Origin: Xiheimicrobium sp052034585
GTDB taxonomy: Bacteria > Myxococcota > Myxococcia > Myxococcales > Myxococcaceae
Assembly: GCA_052034585.1 (NCBI GenBank)
Contig: JBPOIJ010000024.1
Coordinates: 23,858 to 87,857, forward strand
DNA length: 64,000 nucleotides
Direction of reading: 5' to 3'
Under the pieces are notes generated by a model, which saw only the letters and a program-made list of their open reading frames with translations, was not told where the DNA came from and searched no databases. This document shows positions 51,512 to 60,085 of the stretch, one piece after another. Each line of letters begins with the position of its first letter. Position 1 is the first letter of the stretch. A program made the position numbers and the translations under genes.

Positions 51512-54367
51512 ATGCTCTCGTCCCTCGACACCTTCGCTCGCCGGCATGTCGGTCCGTCCTCTCGCCAGATGGAGGAAATGCTCGCCGCCATCAAGGCGCC
51601 TTCCCTCGACGCGTTGATCGACCAGACGGTGCCGAAGCAGATCCGGGTGAAGAAGCCGCTGTCGCTGCCGGCGCCCAAGGGCGAGGCGGAGCTGCTCGAG
51701 GAGCTGAAGGCGATCGCGGCGAAGAACCAGATCTGCACCTCGTTCATCGGCCAGGGCTACTCGGGCACGCACACCCCGGGCGTCATTCTCCGCAACATCC
51801 TCCTCAACCCGGGCTGGTACACCGCGTACACGCCGTACCAGGCCGAGATCGCGCAGGGCCGGCTCGAGGCGCTCCTCAACTTCCAGACGATGGTGGGCGA
51901 TCTCACCGGGCTGCCGATCGCGAACGCCTCGCTGCTCGACGAGGGCACCGCGGCCGCCGAGGCGATGCACCTGTGCCACTCGGTCGCCAAAGACGCGAAC
52001 GCCAACACGATGTTCGTCTCTTCGCTCTGCCACCCACAGACGATCGAAGTGGTGAAGACGCGCGCCAAGGTGCTGGGCATCGAGATCGTCGTCGGCGATC
52101 ACCGCACCTACGACTTTGCCCACCCGTGCTTCGCCGCGCTGGTGCAGTACCCGGCGACCGACGGCGCGATCTTCGACTACCGGGCGTTCGCCTCCAAGGC
52201 GCACGAGAAGGGCGCGCTGGTGGTGATGGCGGCCGATCTCCTCGCGCTGTGTCTCCTGACGCCTCCGGGTGAGCTGGGCGCCGACGTGGCGATCGGCTCG
52301 GCCCAGCGCTTCGGCGTTCCGATGGGCTTCGGTGGGCCGCACGCCGCGTTCCTCTCGACCAAGGCCGAGTTCGCGCGCTCGATGCCCGGCCGCATCATCG
52401 GCGTCTCGGAAGACGCGAACGGCCACATGGCCCTGCGCATGGCGCTCCAGACTCGCGAGCAGCACATTCGTCGCGAGAAGGCGACCTCGAACATCTGCAC
52501 CGCGCAGGTGCTCCTCGCCGTCATCTCCTCGATGTACGGCGTCTACCACGGCCCCTCCGGCCTCAAGGCGATCGCCACCCGGGTGCATGCGCTCGCGCGG
52601 TCGTTCGCCGCCGGCCTCGCCAAGCTGGGCTTCGCGCTCGAGCACGACGTCTACTTCGACACGCTCTCGGTGAAGCTCGACGCGGGCAAGGCCGACGCGC
52701 TCGCGAAGGCCGCGGAGGCGGCGAAGCTCAACCTGCGCCGCATCGACTCGACGCACTTGGGAGTCGCCTTCGACGAGACCCACTCGGCCGCCCAGCTCGA
52801 CGCGCTGCTCGCGGTGTTCGCCGGCAAGGCGCCCGGGTTCCAGGTGACGAGCCTCGCGCAGGCCGCCAACGCCGCGCCGATCTTCCCCGAGGCGCTGCGC
52901 CGCACCAGCGCGTACCTCACCCACCCGGTCTTCAACGCCCACCACACCGAGCACGAGATGCTCCGGTACATTCGCGCGCTCGAGGCGAAGGATCTCTCGC
53001 TCTGCCACAGCATGATCGCGCTCGGCTCGTGCACGATGAAGCTGAACGCCACGAGCGAGATGGACCCGATCACCTGGCCGGAGTTCAACGGCCTCCACCC
53101 GTTCGCGCCCGCGTCGCAGTGGACGGGCTACCGGCAGATCTTCACCGACCTCGAGACCTGGCTCGCGGAGATCACCGGCTTCGCGGGCACCTCGCTCCAG
53201 CCGAACGCCGGCTCGCAGGGCGAGTACGCGGGGCTGCTCACCATTCGCGCCTACCTCGAGTCGAAGGGGCAGGGGCACCGCACGGTCTGCCTGATCCCCG
53301 CCTCGGCGCACGGCACCAACCCGGCGACGGCGGTGATGGCCGGCTTCCAGGTGGTGGTGGTGAAGACCGACGATCACGGCAACGTCGACGTCGGCGATCT
53401 GAAGGCGAAGATCGCGGCGAACACCGGCAAGGTGGGCGCGCTGATGATCACCTACCCCTCGACGCACGGGGTGTTCGAGGCGGCGATCACCGAGATCTGC
53501 GAGCTGGTGCACGCGGAAGGCGCGCAGGTCTACATGGACGGCGCCAACATGAACGCGCAGGTCGGCCTCTGCCGGCCGGGCGACTTCGGCCCCGACGTCT
53601 GCCACCTGAACCTCCACAAGACCTTCTGCATCCCCCACGGTGGTGGCGGCCCGGGCATGGGGCCCATCTGCGCGGCCAAGCACCTGGTGCCGTTTCTCCC
53701 TGGACACGCGACGACGGGGCTCAAGGGCTCCGGCGCGGTCTCGGCGGCGCCGTTCGGGAGCGCGAGCATTCTCCTCATCTCGTGGATGTACATTCGCATG
53801 ATGGGCGGCGAGGGCCTGGCGCACGCGACGAAGGCCGCGATCCTCACCGCCAACTACGTCGCCGAGAAGCTCGAGGCCTCGTACCCGGTGCTCTACCGTG
53901 GGGCGAACGGCCGGGTGGCGCACGAGTGCATCGTCGACATGCGCAAGCTGAAGACGACGAGCGGGGTCGAGGTCGAGGACATCGCCAAGCGGTTGATGGA
54001 CTACGGCTTCCACGCGCCGACGGTGTCGTTTCCGGTCGCGGGCACGATGATGATCGAGCCCACCGAGTCGGAGTCGAAGGCCGAGCTCGACCGCTTCGTC
54101 GAGGCGCTGGTGACGATTCGCGCGGAGATCGCCGAGATCGAGAACGGCAAGCTCCCGAAGGACGACAACCCGCTCAAGCACGCGCCCCACACCGCACAGG
54201 TGGTGACCGCCGACGAGTGGAAGCACGCCTACTCGCGCCAGCGCGCGGTGTACCCGCTCGGCTGGGTGAAGGCGCACAAGTTCTGGCCGGCGGTCGGGCG
54301 GGTGAACAACGTGCTCGGTGATCGCAAGCTGGTCTGCACCTGCCCGCCGATCGAGAGCTACATGTGA
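51512..54367 (+). CDS. gcvP: Glycine dehydrogenase (decarboxylating), P-protein, fused form
   Basis: This is a 951-residue protein, the normal length for a single-chain P-protein joining the two halves found as separate subunits in some bacteria. The N-terminus has LDTFARRHVGPSSRQMEEML; FIGQGYSGTHTPGVILRNI follows, and the PLP Lys is in NLHKTFCIPHGGGGPG (Lys703). It releases CO2 from glycine and passes aminomethyl to the H-protein. The other cleavage genes, gcvT and gcvH, are not in this window. The gene has its own promoter-like block. Confidence 0.96.
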   Translation: MLSSLDTFARRHVGPSSRQMEEMLAAIKAPSLDALIDQTVPKQIRVKKPLSLPAPKGEAELLEELKAIAAKNQICTSFIGQGYSGTHTPGVILRNILLNPGWYTAYTPYQAEIAQGRLEALLNFQTMVGDLTGLPIANASLLDEGTAAAEAMHLCHSVAKDANANTMFVSSLCHPQTIEVVKTRAKVLGIEIVVGDHRTYDFAHPCFAALVQYPATDGAIFDYRAFASKAHEKGALVVMAADLLALCLLTPPGELGADVAIGSAQRFGVPMGFGGPHAAFLSTKAEFARSMPGRIIGVSEDANGHMALRMALQTREQHIRREKATSNICTAQVLLAVISSMYGVYHGPSGLKAIATRVHALARSFAAGLAKLGFALEHDVYFDTLSVKLDAGKADALAKAAEAAKLNLRRIDSTHLGVAFDETHSAAQLDALLAVFAGKAPGFQVTSLAQAANAAPIFPEALRRTSAYLTHPVFNAHHTEHEMLRYIRALEAKDLSLCHSMIALGSCTMKLNATSEMDPITWPEFNGLHPFAPASQWTGYRQIFTDLETWLAEITGFAGTSLQPNAGSQGEYAGLLTIRAYLESKGQGHRTVCLIPASAHGTNPATAVMAGFQVVVVKTDDHGNVDVGDLKAKIAANTGKVGALMITYPSTHGVFEAAITEICELVHAEGAQVYMDGANMNAQVGLCRPGDFGPDVCHLNLHKTFCIPHGGGGPGMGPICAAKHLVPFLPGHATTGLKGSGAVSAAPFGSASILLISWMYIRMMGGEGLAHATKAAILTANYVAEKLEASYPVLYRGANGRVAHECIVDMRKLKTTSGVEVEDIAKRLMDYGFHAPTVSFPVAGTMMIEPTESESKAELDRFVEALVTIRAEIAEIENGKLPKDDNPLKHAPHTAQVVTADEWKHAYSRQRAVYPLGWVKAHKFWPAVGRVNNVLGDRKLVCTCPPIESYM

Positions 54368-54422
54368 GTGGGCGCCCAGCCCTCGGTGGGCTTTCGGGCT
54401 CGAGCGTGCTCGAACGGGCGGC

Positions 54423-55037
54423 GTGGGCAGGCTCGCGCGCGCGCCTCGCCAGGGCCGCAGGGTGCTGATCGGCAAGCGGGCGAAGCAGGTCGCGGTCGGC
54501 GCGCTGCTCGCCGGCCTCGTCGCGGTCTACGCGGGCAACTGCGTCAAGAACGTGGTGGTGCTGCGCCGGGTGAAGAAGGTGTGCCCAGCGCTCGCGGCCT
54601 CGGCCAACGAGCGGCTCGCGAACAGCCGCGAGTTCTTCACGAGGCTCTTCGTCGACGACGCTGCGCTCATGATGCAGCTCCCCGACGCCGTCTCGGGGAG
54701 GACGTGCGCGACGCTCGAGCGGGAGCTGGCCTGGTATCGCTGGAACCTCTTTCGAAAGGTGCGCATGGAGGAGACCCGCGCGCTGCGGCAACAGATGACC
54801 GCGGCGATCGACCGCGCGATCCCGGTGTGCCCGCAGCGGGTCGCCCGATCGCTCGAGGCCAACCCGACGCAGCTCGAGCTCGAGCTCGCGGCGACGAGCT
54901 GCCAGGTGCTGAGGACGCTCCGGGTGACGTTGAACGCGCCTGCCCAAGACGCCTCGCCGTGGGTCATCGCCGATCAGCTCGAGCGCCTCGTCCCCGTTCG
55001 GGCCGCACACCCTGAAGGAGCAGCAGCAGCGCCGTGA
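54423..55037 (+). CDS. Membrane-anchored helical protein of unknown function
   Basis: This is a protein of about 204 residues, start uncertain (GTG 54423; GTG 54462 would give 191). A basic N-terminus precedes one membrane helix (AVGALLAGLVAVYAG), then a soluble helical region with five Cys (GNCVKNVVVLRRVKKVC, RTCATLERELAWYRWN, VCPQRVARSL, TSCQVLRTLRVTL). The Cys are spaced like a periplasmic disulfide-bonded helical domain. No family is recognised. It follows gcvP by 55 bp and precedes the isoamylase-like gene by 137 bp. Confidence 0.5.
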   Translation: MGRLARAPRQGRRVLIGKRAKQVAVGALLAGLVAVYAGNCVKNVVVLRRVKKVCPALAASANERLANSREFFTRLFVDDAALMMQLPDAVSGRTCATLERELAWYRWNLFRKVRMEETRALRQQMTAAIDRAIPVCPQRVARSLEANPTQLELELAATSCQVLRTLRVTLNAPAQDASPWVIADQLERLVPVRAAHPEGAAAAP

Positions 55038-55174
55038 ACGGCTCGCGTCGCGGCCCGAGCTCGGTGCTCCGGTGGCCAGCCGTTGGGAGCTGGGCCCGCC
55101 CAATCGGCGGCCGGCTGTTCCCCGCACGGTTCCATCTGGTACAGCAGGGTCGTCTCGTCTCCTCCCGAGTTCCC

Positions 55175-57637
55175 ATGGCGCTTCGCTCGTTCCTCTTCGC
55201 TGCCCTCGTCTGTGCCACCAGCTGTGGCCCCACGACGACCGCTCGGCTCTACCAGACCCAGGACAAGGCCCCCTCGCTCGACGCCAAGGCGATCGAGAAC
55301 CTCGAGCACATGGGCCCGACGCTCGTCGACAAGGGCGTGAACTTCGCCGTCTATTCCGAGCGAGCCGAGCGCATCGAGCTGCTGCTGTTCGACAACCCCG
55401 AGGCGACGACGCCAACGAAGCAGTTCCCGATGAAGCGCTTCGGAGACGTGTGGAACCTCTACGTCGAGGGCATCGGCGTCGGTCAGCACTACGGCTTCAT
55501 CAGCTTCGGCCCGAACTGGCCCTACGAGCCCGACTTCGTCCCGGGCACCATCAAGGGCTTCAAGTCGGACGTCGACGATCAGGGCAACCGCTTCAACCCC
55601 AACAAGCTGTTGTGGGATCCGTACGCGAAGGCGATTCACCGCGATCACGACTGGGGGAAGGGGAGCGTCGCCACCGGCCCCAAGCGCACCGAGTCGACCT
55701 ACGCGGCGGCGTCGAAGTCGGTGGTGGTGAAGAGCAGCTACGCCTGGAGCGACGCCGAAGCGGGGTACCGCCAGAAGCGCCAGAACCAGAACACGCCCGG
55801 CCACCGCTGGAGCGACATCATCCTCTATGAGCTGCACCCCAAGGGCTTCACCGCGAGCCCCGCGTCGGCCGTCGAGCACCCCGGCACCTATCGCGGCCTC
55901 GGCGAGAAGGCGTCGTACCTGAAGGATCTCGGCATCACCGCGGTGCACCTGATGCCGCCCTTCGAGAAGCCAATCGACGGAGGCTACTGGGGCTACGCGA
56001 CGCTGGGCTTCTTCATTCCCGAGAACACGTACTCGTTCCGCCAGCAGAACGCGGAGATCATCGACGAGTTCAAGTGGATGGTGGACCAGCTCCACCAGCA
56101 GGACATCGAGGTCTACCTCGACGTCGTCTACAACCACACCGGCGAGGGCGGGTTCTGGCGGCAGAAGCTCGAGTTCGACTTCAACCCTGACCCGTGGGTC
56201 ACCGAGGCGGCGCTCACCAACTTCGATCCGTCGGAAGTGGTCGGCCTCTTCAACCTCCGCGGCTTCGACAACAACGCCTACTACGGGCTCGATCCCAACA
56301 ACCGGAAGCTCTACTGGAACAACTCGGGCGTCGGGAACCAGATGCGGTGCAACCACAAGCCGTTCCGGCGGCTGATCGTCGACTCGCTCCGCTACTGGGC
56401 CGAGGAGATGCACGTCGACGGCTACCGCTTCGATCTCGCGCCGGTGCTCGGCGAACGCGACGGCGAGTACTGGGCGTGGGACGACCCGAAGAACACCGTG
56501 CTGCAGGACATCGCCGACGATCCAGTGCTGCAGAAGTACAACACCCGGCTCATCTCCGAGCCGTGGGCGGCCGGTGGGTACGATCTCGGCAAGAGCTTCA
56601 ACGGCCCCAACAACAACGAGTTCGCCAACGGGTTCGGCACCCGCATCGGCCTCTTCCCCAGCTCGACGAACAAGCCTGGCACTGGCTGGGGCGAGTGGAA
56701 CGGCCGCTTCCGCGACTGGTGGCGCGCCTTCTGGAACGACGACAACTTCCGGCTCAACTCGACCGAGGTGAAGGACGGCGGCTACTTCCTCACCGGCTCG
56801 ACCGACTGGTTCAAGTGGAACGGCCGCAAGCCCTACCACTCGGTGAACTTCGTCACCGTGCACGACGGCTTCACCATGTACGACCTGTTCTCCTACACGA
56901 ACAAACAGAACGGCTGCGGGCCGCTCAACCCCATCTGCTGCACCGAGCCCAACTCGTCGTGGTGCGAGAAGGTGTCCGGCGAGTCGAACAACCGCTCGCG
57001 TGACTGGGGCACTGACGAGGGCATGAAGCGCCAGCTGATGCGGAACATGTTCGTGGCGATGATGGTGAGCCACGGCACCCCGCTGCTCTACATGGGTGAC
57101 GAGTGGCTGCGCACCCAGCTGGGCAACAACAACGCGTACTCGACCCGCGCCGACAACGAAGCCAACTGGATGGACTGGGGCAGCTACCAGGCCCAAGACG
57201 TGCGGCACCGCATGTTCGACTTCGTGAAGAGCGCCATTCGGTTCCGCAAGGAGCACGCCTATGCGTTCGCGCCCACCGAGTACGGCGCGATGGGCGAGGG
57301 CACTGCCGCGCCGTTCTCGTGGAAGAGCGAAGCGAACACCGAGCCGCCCAACTGGGGCAGCAAGCGGCTCATGCTCCACTACTACGACAAGACGAAGGGC
57401 CCGGAGCTCGCGATCCTCATCAACGGCGAGACGAGTGACGTCGCCTTCACCTTGCCCGGCGGCCGCGACTGGAAGCGTGTCATCGACACGCAAGCCTATT
57501 GGGACGAGCCCACCACCATCACGATGCTGAGCGTGCCCGCACGAAAGACGAACAACGCCTGGCTGACCAACGGCACGTCGGTCTCTGGGCAGTTCACCCT
57601 CAAGCCGCGCAGCATGGTGATCCTCGAGGCGAAGTGA
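55175..57637 (+). CDS. Isoamylase/glycogen-debranching-type GH13 lipoprotein
   Basis: This is an 820-residue protein. The ATG at 55175 gives a lipoprotein signal (RSFLFAALVCATSCG), so the enzyme is anchored to a membrane, unlike cytoplasmic GlgX. A CBM48-like domain covers about residues 40-190, and the GH13 barrel (isoamylase type) covers about 210-640. Catalytic residues: nucleophile Asp420 in GYRFDLAP, acid/base Glu462 in ISEPWAAGG and transition-state Asp564 in TVHDGF. The YLDVVYNHTGEGG and LPHxEG-like regions fit too. It hydrolyses alpha-1,6 branches of starch or glycogen. The next gene follows after 2 bp. Confidence 0.9.
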   Translation: MALRSFLFAALVCATSCGPTTTARLYQTQDKAPSLDAKAIENLEHMGPTLVDKGVNFAVYSERAERIELLLFDNPEATTPTKQFPMKRFGDVWNLYVEGIGVGQHYGFISFGPNWPYEPDFVPGTIKGFKSDVDDQGNRFNPNKLLWDPYAKAIHRDHDWGKGSVATGPKRTESTYAAASKSVVVKSSYAWSDAEAGYRQKRQNQNTPGHRWSDIILYELHPKGFTASPASAVEHPGTYRGLGEKASYLKDLGITAVHLMPPFEKPIDGGYWGYATLGFFIPENTYSFRQQNAEIIDEFKWMVDQLHQQDIEVYLDVVYNHTGEGGFWRQKLEFDFNPDPWVTEAALTNFDPSEVVGLFNLRGFDNNAYYGLDPNNRKLYWNNSGVGNQMRCNHKPFRRLIVDSLRYWAEEMHVDGYRFDLAPVLGERDGEYWAWDDPKNTVLQDIADDPVLQKYNTRLISEPWAAGGYDLGKSFNGPNNNEFANGFGTRIGLFPSSTNKPGTGWGEWNGRFRDWWRAFWNDDNFRLNSTEVKDGGYFLTGSTDWFKWNGRKPYHSVNFVTVHDGFTMYDLFSYTNKQNGCGPLNPICCTEPNSSWCEKVSGESNNRSRDWGTDEGMKRQLMRNMFVAMMVSHGTPLLYMGDEWLRTQLGNNNAYSTRADNEANWMDWGSYQAQDVRHRMFDFVKSAIRFRKEHAYAFAPTEYGAMGEGTAAPFSWKSEANTEPPNWGSKRLMLHYYDKTKGPELAILINGETSDVAFTLPGGRDWKRVIDTQAYWDEPTTITMLSVPARKTNNAWLTNGTSVSGQFTLKPRSMVILEAK

Positions 57638-57639
57638 CG

Positions 57640-58089
57640 ATGGCCACGCTCGCCGAGCTCGACGCCTTCGCCCGCGCGCACGGGCTCACCGCGAAGGAGA
57701 ACCCGCAGCCGCACGAGTTCGTGCTCGAGGGGGCCCTCGGCGCTCGCACCGTCACCATGGCGCAAGGCTCGATCATTCACCCTCGCGGAGGGGGAAGGTT
57801 GTTCCACTTCCGACTCACCTTCGAGCCGTACGTCGCGGAGCCGAGCTGGCTGATGACGCCGCAGGGCTCGACGAAGTGGACTCGGGGGGCGCCCTCGCCT
57901 TGTCCTCCCGAAGCCGTTCCTGGCTACGCCCGGTTCAGCGCTCCGCTGGCCGAGTTCGGCGCCGAGGTGAAGACGCACTGGCAGCTCAAGCTCGGCGAAG
58001 TCGACACGCTGTACCTCGAGGCCCTCGAGCTGGTCTCACCTCGCGCCTGGGCGCTCGCCTGGACCGTGCTGAGCGAGCTCGCGCGCTGA
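57640..58089 (+). CDS. Small protein of unknown function
   Basis: This is a 149-residue soluble protein; the ATG at 57640 is 2 bp after the isoamylase stop, and it is likely co-translated. There is no signal peptide. The first part has FARAHGLTAKENPQPHEFVLEGALGARTVTM, then beta-strands with GGGRLFHFRLTFEPYVAEPSW and a C-terminal helical region. No family is recognised. A hairpin follows its stop, which may end the transcript. Confidence 0.55.
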   Translation: MATLAELDAFARAHGLTAKENPQPHEFVLEGALGARTVTMAQGSIIHPRGGGRLFHFRLTFEPYVAEPSWLMTPQGSTKWTRGAPSPCPPEAVPGYARFSAPLAEFGAEVKTHWQLKLGEVDTLYLEALELVSPRAWALAWTVLSELAR

Positions 58090-58093
58090 GGGG

Positions 58094-58116
58094 CGGGTGG
58101 TTCAAAATACCGCCCG
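58094..58116 (+). terminator. Possible terminator hairpin after the isoamylase pair
   Basis: CGGGTGGT (58094-58101) and ACCGCCCG (58109-58116) form an 8-bp stem with one G-T pair and a TCAAAAT loop, 4 bp after the stop at 58089. There is no T-run after it, so it could be Rho-dependent or a processing hairpin. Confidence 0.35.
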
Positions 58117-58204
58117 AGCCGCAATCGGCATGTAGGTGACGCGTTGCGCTTTGCGAAGGGCCGCACTTGGGAGGAAAAGGCGAGCGCTGTCCGGGGGAGA
58201 TCAA

Positions 58205-58552
58205 ATGAACATCGAATACTTCGTGAGCAAGCGGCCGGGCTACACCCAAGCGCGTCGACACGTCAGGGTGCCCACGACGTTTCCCGTGCAGGTCGTCTCC
58301 AAGGAGCTGCGGCTGGTGGACGAAGCCCGCGACCTGAGCGAGGGCGGCATCGGCGTCGCGACCAAGCGGCCCATTCCCCCGATGACGCTGGTGCCGGTGA
58401 GGCTCGAGCTCCCCACCGAAAAGCAGCCCGTCGAGGTGCTCGGCCGGGTGATGTGGGCGACCGACACCGCGATGGGCATTCGTTTCGAGCAGACGAACGC
58501 GGCGTTGACCGACTCGGTCGAGCGGCTGCGCGCGGCCTTCGAGCGGCTCTGA
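58205..58552 (+). CDS. Small PilZ-domain protein
   Basis: This is a 115-residue protein made up almost only of a PilZ domain. Both cyclic di-GMP motifs are well kept: RRHVR at residues 17-21 (RxxxR) and DLSEGGIGV near 45. The ATG at 58205 has GGGGGAGAT in front. A likely role is a free-standing c-di-GMP receptor. It lies between the isoamylase pair and the porin/amylase pair (43 bp before the porin start), so it may be expressed with them, but nothing shows a functional tie. Confidence 0.87.
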   Translation: MNIEYFVSKRPGYTQARRHVRVPTTFPVQVVSKELRLVDEARDLSEGGIGVATKRPIPPMTLVPVRLELPTEKQPVEVLGRVMWATDTAMGIRFEQTNAALTDSVERLRAAFERL

Positions 58553-58594
58553 AAGTCCAGCTCTCGAGCGGCCTTTCGGCTATTGGGCCCTCGC

Positions 58595-60085
58595 GTGTTT
58601 CGTCTCTTCGTCCTCGCCTGCCTCGTCGGGTCGGGTGCTGCCTTCGCGCAGGCGCCTGACAGCCGGTTCTCGGCGGGCGGCTACTACCGCATCGCGGCCC
58701 GGCCCGACTTCCAGGGAGGGAACGGGCGGCTCGGCTTCTGGAACCTCCATGGCCGGTTGATGAACGAGGGCACCTACGCGGCGCTGGAGATGAAGCTCGA
58801 TCTCCTCCAGGCCCCGCCGGGCACGACTGACATCTGGGCCAGCCTGCACGCGCGCGTCGAGGGCGGCACGGTGTCGAGCGCGGATCCGATCAACGGGTTT
58901 CTGAGTTCGTTCCGGCTCTCCCAGCTCTACGCCCGGGCCGGCAACATTCTCGCGCCGAACATCGTCTGGCAGCTCGGCACCCAGCAGTTCTTCTTCGGCG
59001 ATCTCGGGCTGTACGACCTGCGGCCGGCGCAGCTCTTCGAAGACACCATCGGCTTGTCGGGCCGCTACTTCTCCGAGCACGTCAACGTGCTGGTGACGGT
59101 GGGAGACTCCGGCTTCACCCAGCGCGGCGGGCAGTACGTGCCGATCCTCACCGCGGGCGGAGCGGTGCGGGTGCACGTGAACGATCACTTCGAGTTCGGT
59201 GGCGGCGGGCAGGTTGGCCTCGAGCCCTTCATCGCCGGCAACCGGTTCTCGTCGTACGTGACGCCCGACGTTCGCTACGAGGACTTCGCGCGGCGCGAGG
59301 TGCTCCGCCGCTGGCTCGAAGATCACCCCGGCATGATCGATCAGTTCCCGGTGCCCACGCAGGCCGGCCAGGCGAACACGAGCTGGCGAGCGGTGGGCTA
59401 CCTCGGCTTCGGTGGCTTCGGCCCGCTGCGCTGGAACAACGTGTTCGCGCGCTACCAGCGGCTGCACCCGCAGAACTTCTACACCGACAGCTGGAACGGC
59501 CAGTCGGTGACGGTCTACACGGCCAACCTCACCCGTGATCGCTACGTGCTCCAGGTGGGCGACGAGCTGCAGCTCAACCTGGTGCGCGACTGGCTCGATC
59601 TCGCGGTGGCTGGGTTGTACGGCACCGATCGCGACTACGCCGACACGATCTCGGCGAGCGAGGCGAACCGGCAGTACCTCTCGGTCGTCGCGCGGCTTCA
59701 GCTCTACCTCACCCGGGTGGTGCACGTGCTCGTCGAGGGCTCGGTGGCCCAGGAGCGCTCGCTCAACGGCAACCTCTTTCGCGGGGCGTACGACTCGATC
59801 TTCCGTTCCTCGCAAGGGCTGCCCGACACCCGCGGGCTCGAGTTCGGTGATCAGAACGTGCGCAACACGGTGCAGCTCAAGGCCGGCCTGGTGCTCAACC
59901 CGACCGGTCGCGGCATCTACACCCGGCCGTCGATTCGGCTGCTCTACGGCGCGCAGTACAGCACCATGCACGCCGCGTTCGGCAATGCGTTCGCCGAGCG
60001 GATCGATCAGTTCAACGTCTTCAGCCCGGCATCGACCATCTCGTGGCACCACCTGATCTCGCTCGAATCGGAGGGCTGGTTCTGA
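58595..60085 (+). CDS. LamB/maltoporin-like outer-membrane carbohydrate porin
   Basis: This is a 496-residue protein from the GTG at 58595, giving a signal peptide (FRLFVLACLVGSGAAFAQ). The rest is a chain of amphipathic strands with RLGFWNLHGRLMNEGTYAALEMKLD, LVVR-type turns and a C-terminal Phe (ESEGWF), typical of a barrel recognised by BamA. The strand order and length match the LamB/OprB carbohydrate porin superfamily. It may be a trimeric sugar channel for maltodextrin, given the starch enzymes on both sides. It overlaps the amylase ATG by one base (TGATG). Confidence 0.7.
   Translation: MFRLFVLACLVGSGAAFAQAPDSRFSAGGYYRIAARPDFQGGNGRLGFWNLHGRLMNEGTYAALEMKLDLLQAPPGTTDIWASLHARVEGGTVSSADPINGFLSSFRLSQLYARAGNILAPNIVWQLGTQQFFFGDLGLYDLRPAQLFEDTIGLSGRYFSEHVNVLVTVGDSGFTQRGGQYVPILTAGGAVRVHVNDHFEFGGGGQVGLEPFIAGNRFSSYVTPDVRYEDFARREVLRRWLEDHPGMIDQFPVPTQAGQANTSWRAVGYLGFGGFGPLRWNNVFARYQRLHPQNFYTDSWNGQSVTVYTANLTRDRYVLQVGDELQLNLVRDWLDLAVAGLYGTDRDYADTISASEANRQYLSVVARLQLYLTRVVHVLVEGSVAQERSLNGNLFRGAYDSIFRSSQGLPDTRGLEFGDQNVRNTVQLKAGLVLNPTGRGIYTRPSIRLLYGAQYSTMHAAFGNAFAERIDQFNVFSPASTISWHHLISLESEGWF

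Noticed and set aside
51446..54475. A 1009-residue open frame antisense to gcvP
   Set aside because: Arg/Glu/Val-rich shadow of gcvP without motifs; start and stop unrelated to any spacing or ribosome site.
54974..57493. An 839-residue open frame antisense to the isoamylase
   Set aside because: Same reason: shadow frame of a conserved enzyme with catalytic residues on the plus strand.
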